Both the position numbers and the translations under genes were made by a program. Below are positions 59,627 through 64,000 of a stretch of 64,000 nt of DNA, piece by piece. The DNA comes from DASSKA01 sp963839365. GTDB taxonomy: Bacteria > Actinomycetota > Actinomycetes > Propionibacteriales > Nocardioidaceae. The stretch spans positions 372,001-436,000 of the forward strand of contig CAWIUT010000002.1 in NCBI GenBank assembly GCA_963839365.1. The letters run 5' to 3'. How positions within the stretch are numbered: position 1 is the first letter of the stretch; each line of letters begins with the position of its first letter. A model generated the notes under the pieces. It was not told the DNA's origin. It saw only the letters and a program-made list of their open reading frames with translations, and did not search any database.

Positions 59627-61083
59627 TGGCCGAGGACCTTGCCGGACATTCTTCTGGGCACCCTTCTGGAAGCCGCACCAACCAGGGCGCGCTGTGGGGC
59701 GGCCGGTTCGCCGACGGGCCGAGCCCCGAGCTGGCCGCCCTGTCCAAGAGCACCCACTTCGACTGGCGGCTGGCTGGCTACGACCTGGCAGGCTCCCGGG
59801 CGCACGCCCGGGTGCTGGGTCGCGCCGGCCTGCTCTCCGAGCCGGACCTGCAACGACTGCTGGCCGGTCTGGACGCGCTCGGCACCCGGCTGGCCGCGGG
59901 CGAGCTCACCGCCGCCGACACGGACGAGGACGTGCACGGCGCTCTGGAGCGGCTGCTGCTGGAGGAGGTCGGTGCCCAGCTCGGCGGCCGGTTGCGGGCC
60001 GGCCGCTCCCGCAACGACCAGATCGCCACGATCTTCAAGATGTTCCTCCGCGACCATGCCCGGGTGATCGGCGGGCTGGTGCTGGACCTGGTCGAGGCAC
60101 TGGTCGCGCAGGCCCGGGCGCACCCGGACGCGCCGATGCCCGGACGTACCCACCTGCAGCACGCTCAGCCGGTGCTGGTCTCGCACCACCTGCTCGCGCA
60201 CGCCTGGCCGTTGCTGCGCGACGTGTCCAGGCTGCGGGACTGGGACACGCGGGTGGCGGCCGACTCGCCGTACGGCTCCGGCGCGCTGGCCGGCTCCAGC
60301 CTCGACCTGGACCCCGAGCGGGTGGCCCACGAGCTCGGCTTCACCGGCTCGAGCCCGAACTCGATCGACGGCACCGCGGCCCGTGACTTCGTGGCCGAGT
60401 TCGGGTTCGTCGCTGCGATGATCGGCGTCGACGTCAGCCGGCAGGCCGAGGAGGTGATCCTCTGGGCCACCCGCGAGTTCGGGTTCGTGCAGCTCGACGA
60501 CCGGTACTCCACCGGCTCGAGCATCATGCCGCAGAAGAAGAACCCTGACATCGCCGAGCTGGCCCGGGGCAAGGCCGGCCGGATGATCGGGAACCTCACC
60601 GGGCTGCTGGTGACCCTGAAGGCGCTGCCGCTGGCCTACAACCGGGACCTGCAGGAGGACAAGGAGCCGGTCCTGGACTCCATCGACACCCTGGAGGTGC
60701 TGCTGCCGGCGTTCACCGGGATGGTGGCCACGCTGCGCTTCGACACCGAGAGGATGGCGGCGCTCGCGCCGCAGGGCTTCTCGCTGGCCACCGACGTCGC
60801 GGAGTGGCTGGTCCGGCACGGCGTGCCGTTCCGGGAGGCGCACGAGATCTCCGGTGCCTGCGTACGACGCTGCGACGGGCTCGGCATCGAGCTGGACGAG
60901 CTCAGCGACGCGCAGTTCGCCGAGATCTCCCCGCACCTGACACCGGGCGTGCGGGAGGTGCTCACGGTGGAGGGCGCGATCCGGTCCCGCGACGCCCGCG
61001 GCGGCACCGCGCCGCTGCGGGTTGCCGAGCAGCTGGACGAGGTGGGCGAGGCGGTCGCGGAGCACCGTGCCTGGCTGGGCTGA
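59626..61083 (+). CDS. argH: Argininosuccinate lyase
   Basis: ArgH splits argininosuccinate into arginine and fumarate. The 485-residue protein has the fumarase-superfamily signature GSSIMPQKKNPD (about 298-309), which holds the catalytic serine. It also has LWGGRFADGPSPELAALSKS near 23, GRLRAGRSRNDQIAT near 119, and the TH pair in GRTHLQHAQPVLVSHH. An N-terminal 20-residue Gly/Ser/His-rich extension is not conserved. ATG at 59626 is coupled to argG. The end overlaps the next gene by 17 bases. Confidence 0.96.
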   Translation: MAEDLAGHSSGHPSGSRTNQGALWGGRFADGPSPELAALSKSTHFDWRLAGYDLAGSRAHARVLGRAGLLSEPDLQRLLAGLDALGTRLAAGELTAADTDEDVHGALERLLLEEVGAQLGGRLRAGRSRNDQIATIFKMFLRDHARVIGGLVLDLVEALVAQARAHPDAPMPGRTHLQHAQPVLVSHHLLAHAWPLLRDVSRLRDWDTRVAADSPYGSGALAGSSLDLDPERVAHELGFTGSSPNSIDGTAARDFVAEFGFVAAMIGVDVSRQAEEVILWATREFGFVQLDDRYSTGSSIMPQKKNPDIAELARGKAGRMIGNLTGLLVTLKALPLAYNRDLQEDKEPVLDSIDTLEVLLPAFTGMVATLRFDTERMAALAPQGFSLATDVAEWLVRHGVPFREAHEISGACVRRCDGLGIELDELSDAQFAEISPHLTPGVREVLTVEGAIRSRDARGGTAPLRVAEQLDEVGEAVAEHRAWLG

Positions 61084-61696
61084 CGCGCTGGCCAGGCCGG
61101 CCACCGAGGTCGCCCCCGACCTCCTCGGCTGGCGGTTGAGCCACACGACCGACGAGGGCACGGTGACCCTCGAGCTCACCGAGGTCGAGGCCTACATGGG
61201 CGACGCCGACCCGGCCTCGCACGCCTACCGCGGCCCGACCCCTCGCAACGAGGTGATGTTCGGCGAGGCGGGCCGGCTCTACGTCTACCGCTCCTACGGC
61301 ATGCACTGGTGCTGCAACGTTGTCACCGGCCACGACGGCACCGCGTCCGCCGTGCTGCTGCGCGCCGGGCGCGTCGTGGAAGGCGCGGACCTGGCCCGCC
61401 GCCGCAGGGGTGAGAAGGTCCGGGACCGGGCGCTGGCCCGCGGGCCCGGCTGTCTCGGGCAGGCGCTGGGGCTGCACCGCGAGCACAACGGCGTGGACCT
61501 GGTGACGAGCAGGACGTTGCGTCTGCGGCCCGGCACGCCGGTCCCGCAGTCCGCGGTCGCCTGCGGGCACCGGGTCGGGGTGCGGCTGGCGCACGACGTG
61601 CCCTGGCGGTTCTGGGTGGACGGCGACCCGACCGTGAGCGCCTACAAGCGCAGCCCCCGAGCAGGGGAGCCGGGGGCGGCGCGGCCTCGCCCGTGA
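61067..61696 (+). CDS. 3-methyladenine DNA glycosylase (Mpg/AAG family)
   Basis: This 209-residue protein belongs to the mammalian-type AAG family of base-excision enzymes that remove alkylated purines. It has EVEAYMGDADPASHAYRGPTPRN (catalytic Glu and His), the MFGEAGRLYVYRSYGMHWCCNVV core and GPGCLGQALGL near the C-terminal part. The GTG at 61067 overlaps argH and yields the family start (ALARPATEVAPDLLGWRL). The frame is open to 61022 within argH. The same argH-AAG-tyrS neighbourhood occurs in other actinobacteria. Confidence 0.92.
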   Translation: MPGWADALARPATEVAPDLLGWRLSHTTDEGTVTLELTEVEAYMGDADPASHAYRGPTPRNEVMFGEAGRLYVYRSYGMHWCCNVVTGHDGTASAVLLRAGRVVEGADLARRRRGEKVRDRALARGPGCLGQALGLHREHNGVDLVTSRTLRLRPGTPVPQSAVACGHRVGVRLAHDVPWRFWVDGDPTVSAYKRSPRAGEPGAARPRP

Positions 61697-61795
61697 GCCC
61701 GAGAGGCCCGGGTCCGGCACCCGCCAGCCGTAGGGCCCCAGGGACAGGACCTCCACCAGGGACGACGAGCCGCGGCGCCGTCGCGGGGCGGGGGT

Positions 61796-61801
61796 TAGGG
61801 T
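61796..61801 (+). promoter_or_regulatory. Putative -10 box for the beta-lactamase-like gene
   Basis: TAGGGT at 61796-61801 lies eight bases before the GTG at 61810. Transcription would begin at or next to the start codon, so the mRNA is probably leaderless. This placement supports the chosen start over the in-frame GTG at 61693. Confidence 0.4.
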
Positions 61802-61809
61802 CGGGTGCC

Positions 61810-63153
61810 GTGGCGGAGATCAAGGACGAGACCAGCAACCGGCTGCGCCGGATCGCATTGGACCGGCAGCGCAAGCACCGGGTCCCCGGGCTGTTCGCCG
61901 GGGTGGTCCGGGACGGGGGGCTGTTGTGGGGCGAGGGCATCGGCGCCGCCGACATCGACGCGCCCGAGGTCCCGCCCGGTCCTGGCGACCAGTTCCTGGT
62001 CGCCTCCAACACCAAGACGTTCACCGCCGTGCTGGTCATGCAGCTGCGCGACGAGGGGAAGCTGGACCTCGACGACACCCTCGACGGGCACCTGCCCGAG
62101 GTGAAGGAGCCCGGCATCACCATCCGGCAGGTCCTCGCGCATGCCTCGGGCATGCAGCGCGAGCCCGTCGGGGACGTCTGGGAGACCCTGGACAACCCCG
62201 ACCGGGAAGGGCTCGTCGCAGGCTTCCAGGAGGCCGAGCGGGTGCACCGCCCGCACCACCTGTTCCACTACTCGAACCTGATGTTCTCGCTGTTGGGCGA
62301 GATGGTCGCCCGTCTCGACGGGCGGGAGTGGCAGGAGAGCCTGCGTGCCCGGATCCTCGAGCCGCTGGAGATGCGCCGCACCACCGTCGGTTTCTCCGGA
62401 CGCCACGTGGTCGGCTACCACGTGCCGCCGTTCACCGACGTCCCGGTGCGGGAGCCGGTGGTCGACGTCAAGGCCATGGCTCCCTGCACCGGGCTCGCCA
62501 GCACCGCCGAGGACATGGCCCGCTGGTCCACGTTCGTGGCCGACCCGACCGATGAGGTGCTGTCGTCCGCCACCCTCGAGGAGATGTGCCAGCCGCAGAT
62601 CCTGACCGACGTGCACCGCTGGCAGGGTGCGTTCGGGCTCGGCTTCATGCTGGTGCGCTCCCGCGACAAGGTGTACGTCGGACACACCGGCGGGATGCCC
62701 GGACACATCACCGGCCTGTTCACCCACCGGGGCACCGGCACCGGCGGGCTCGTGCTGATGAACAGCGACGCCTCACCGGACCCGGCGGCCTTCGCCACCG
62801 AGCTCGCCGGCCACGTGATCGAGCACGATCCCGCCGAGCCCGAGGCCTGGCGACCGGGCAGCGCTGTGCCCGCGGAGCTGGCCGACCTGGTGGGGATCTG
62901 GTACTCCGAGGGCAACCCGTTCGTGTTCTCGGTGCGGCAGGGCCGGCTGGAGGCCCGGGCGCAGGGGCTCCCGGAGCACAAGCCGTCGTCGGTGTTCGAG
63001 CGCGTCGACGACGACCTCTACCGCACCACCTGCGGCCGGGAGGCCGGCGAGCTGCTCCGGGTGACCCGGGACGCGCAGGGCCGGGTGGTGAAGATGAACT
63101 GGGCGACCTACCTGGTCGCCCGTGAGCCACTCGCGTTCGGCGAGCGTCCGTGA
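61810..63153 (+). CDS. Class C beta-lactamase-like serine hydrolase
   Basis: The 447-residue protein has all three penicillin-recognising motifs: SxxK at Ser66-Lys69 (ASNTKTF), YxN at Tyr154-Asn156 (HYSN) and HTG at 292-294 (GHTGG). It belongs to the AmpC/esterase/D-aminopeptidase group. A C-terminal DUF3471-like barrel (about 350-440) follows. There is no signal peptide, so a role in beta-lactam resistance is unlikely and a cytosolic esterase or peptidase is more probable. The GTG at 61810 gives the compact N-terminus (AEIKDETSNRL). Confidence 0.86.
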   Translation: MAEIKDETSNRLRRIALDRQRKHRVPGLFAGVVRDGGLLWGEGIGAADIDAPEVPPGPGDQFLVASNTKTFTAVLVMQLRDEGKLDLDDTLDGHLPEVKEPGITIRQVLAHASGMQREPVGDVWETLDNPDREGLVAGFQEAERVHRPHHLFHYSNLMFSLLGEMVARLDGREWQESLRARILEPLEMRRTTVGFSGRHVVGYHVPPFTDVPVREPVVDVKAMAPCTGLASTAEDMARWSTFVADPTDEVLSSATLEEMCQPQILTDVHRWQGAFGLGFMLVRSRDKVYVGHTGGMPGHITGLFTHRGTGTGGLVLMNSDASPDPAAFATELAGHVIEHDPAEPEAWRPGSAVPAELADLVGIWYSEGNPFVFSVRQGRLEARAQGLPEHKPSSVFERVDDDLYRTTCGREAGELLRVTRDAQGRVVKMNWATYLVAREPLAFGERP

Positions 63154-63256
63154 GCCGGTTACCCGCCGCGCGGCCGGATGCGGCAGGCTGGGGGCCGGTT
63201 CCGGTGCGCCGGGCGGCCAGGTTCGTCGTACGACTGAAGGGAAGCACGATCACGAC

Positions 63257-64000
63257 ATGGTGAGCACCGACAGCCACGTCCTCGAAGACCTGGAGTGGAG
63301 AGGGCTGATCGCCCATGCCACCGACCTCGACGCGCTGCGCATGGCGCTCGAGGAGGGGCCGGTCAAGGTCTACGTCGGCTTCGACCCGACCGCGCCCAGC
63401 CTGCACTTCGGCAACCTGCTGCAGCTGGTCACCGTCCGCCGGCTGCAGGACGCCGGTCACCAGCCCTACATCCTGGTCGGCGGGGCCACGGGAATGATCG
63501 GCGACCCCAAGGACGCGGGGGAGCGCAAGCTCAACGACCTGGACACGGTCAAGGAGTGGAGCGCCAGCGTCAAGGCACAGGTCGAGCGCTTCGTGTCCTT
63601 CGAGGGTGCGAACGGGGCCATGGTCGTGAACAACTACGACTGGACCGCCAGCCTGTCGACGATCGAGTTCCTGCGCGACATCGGCAAGCACTTCCCGGTG
63701 AACCGGATGCTGGCGCGCGAGGTGGTCAAGAAGCGTCTGGACAGCGGCATCAGCTACACCGAGTTCAGCTACGTGCTGCTGCAGTCGCTGGACTACCTGA
63801 ACCTGTACCGGGACTTCGGGGTGACCCTGCAGACCGGCGGCAGCGACCAGTGGGGGAACCTGACCGCGGGAGTGGAGCTGATCCGGCGCATCGAGGGGGC
63901 TCACGTGCACGCCCTTGCCACCCCGCTGGTCACCAAGGCCGACGGCACCAAGTTCGGCAAGACCGAGGCCGGGACGGTGTGGCTGGACCCGGAGATGACC
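63257..64000 (+). CDS. tyrS: Tyrosyl-tRNA synthetase (5' part, cut by window end)
   Basis: TyrS charges tRNA-Tyr. The visible 248 residues include the class I HIGH-equivalent HFGN in DPTAPSLHFGNLL (about 46-53), YTEFSYVLLQSLDYLNLY, the tyrosine-binding TGGSDQWGNLTAG near 196, and the KMSKS-equivalent KFGKT near 235. The ATG at 63257 has AAGGGAAG upstream at a rather long distance. The 103-base gap before it shows no T-box. The C-terminal S4 anticodon domain lies beyond the window. Confidence 0.95.
   Translation, partial: MVSTDSHVLEDLEWRGLIAHATDLDALRMALEEGPVKVYVGFDPTAPSLHFGNLLQLVTVRRLQDAGHQPYILVGGATGMIGDPKDAGERKLNDLDTVKEWSASVKAQVERFVSFEGANGAMVVNNYDWTASLSTIEFLRDIGKHFPVNRMLAREVVKKRLDSGISYTEFSYVLLQSLDYLNLYRDFGVTLQTGGSDQWGNLTAGVELIRRIEGAHVHALATPLVTKADGTKFGKTEAGTVWLDPEMT

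Noticed and set aside
61810..63153. Secreted antibiotic-resistance beta-lactamase
   Set aside because: The catalytic motifs are present, but there is no signal peptide and a C-terminal extra domain is typical of cytosolic esterases and peptidases of this fold.

Overview
This window comes from the chromosome of a very high-GC actinobacterium. The evidence is the strong GC bias at third codon positions, the abundance of GTG starts and ATGA/GTGA stop-start overlaps, the actinobacterial nucleoid protein mIHF next to gmk and rpoZ, an infC gene that starts at AUC, a PriA without helicase motifs, and several TANNNT -10 boxes placed so close to starts that the mRNAs are probably leaderless. The genus cannot be fixed from the sequence alone. 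I see no phage, insertion sequence, CRISPR array, rRNA or tRNA gene.

Layout. 1-3766: end of a pyrimidine operon (a tail that may be carB, class 2 pyrD, a PyrK-like protein, a degenerate PyrD-1B-like protein, pyrF). 3850-7607: mihF, gmk, rpoZ, coaBC, metK, closed by a strong hairpin. 7701-13449: priA, def, fmt, rsmB, rpe. 13538-17912: an FMN riboswitch followed by ribD, ribE, a PnuC/RibM-type transporter, ribBA and ribH. 18028-19619: hisE, hisG and a small membrane PH-domain gene. 19582-39498: a 20-kb accessory catabolic island. 39509-43749: aldose epimerase-like, uridine-kinase-like, PLP amino-acid deaminase/aldolase-like, membrane, SseB-like and DUF1844 genes. 44086-51119: infC, rpmI, rplT, an rRNA/tRNA methyltransferase, a soluble histidine kinase, pheS, pheT. 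51122-52084: a cytosolic HtrA-like protease. 52194-61083: the arginine regulon argCJBDFR-GH with ArgR boxes at argC. 61067-64000: 3-methyladenine glycosylase, a class C beta-lactamase-like hydrolase and the 5' part of tyrS.

The most interesting region is the island at 19582-39498. A PucR-type regulator sits between two arms. The leftward arm encodes a DUF2877 protein, FdrA and a DUF1116 protein, the same trio that forms oxamate carbamoyltransferase in Escherichia coli. The rightward arm encodes a UraA-like permease, a three-subunit molybdenum hydroxylase with a CoxG-like helper, an amidase-signature enzyme, a HyuA/HyuB pair, an SDR, a carbamate kinase and a barbiturase/cyanurate-hydrolase family enzyme. 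I infer an oxidative pyrimidine pathway: uracil to barbiturate (Mo enzyme), to 3-oxo-3-ureidopropionate (barbiturase). That product is one CH2 longer than oxalurate, so the FdrA trio could cleave it to malonamate plus carbamoyl phosphate. Carbamate kinase would then recover ATP and the amidase would release malonate and ammonia. The genes are read directly from sequence; the substrates are inference.

Several reading frames, three of them in the island, carry small in-frame insertions (a 12-bp minisatellite, a perfect GC palindrome, REP-like segments).
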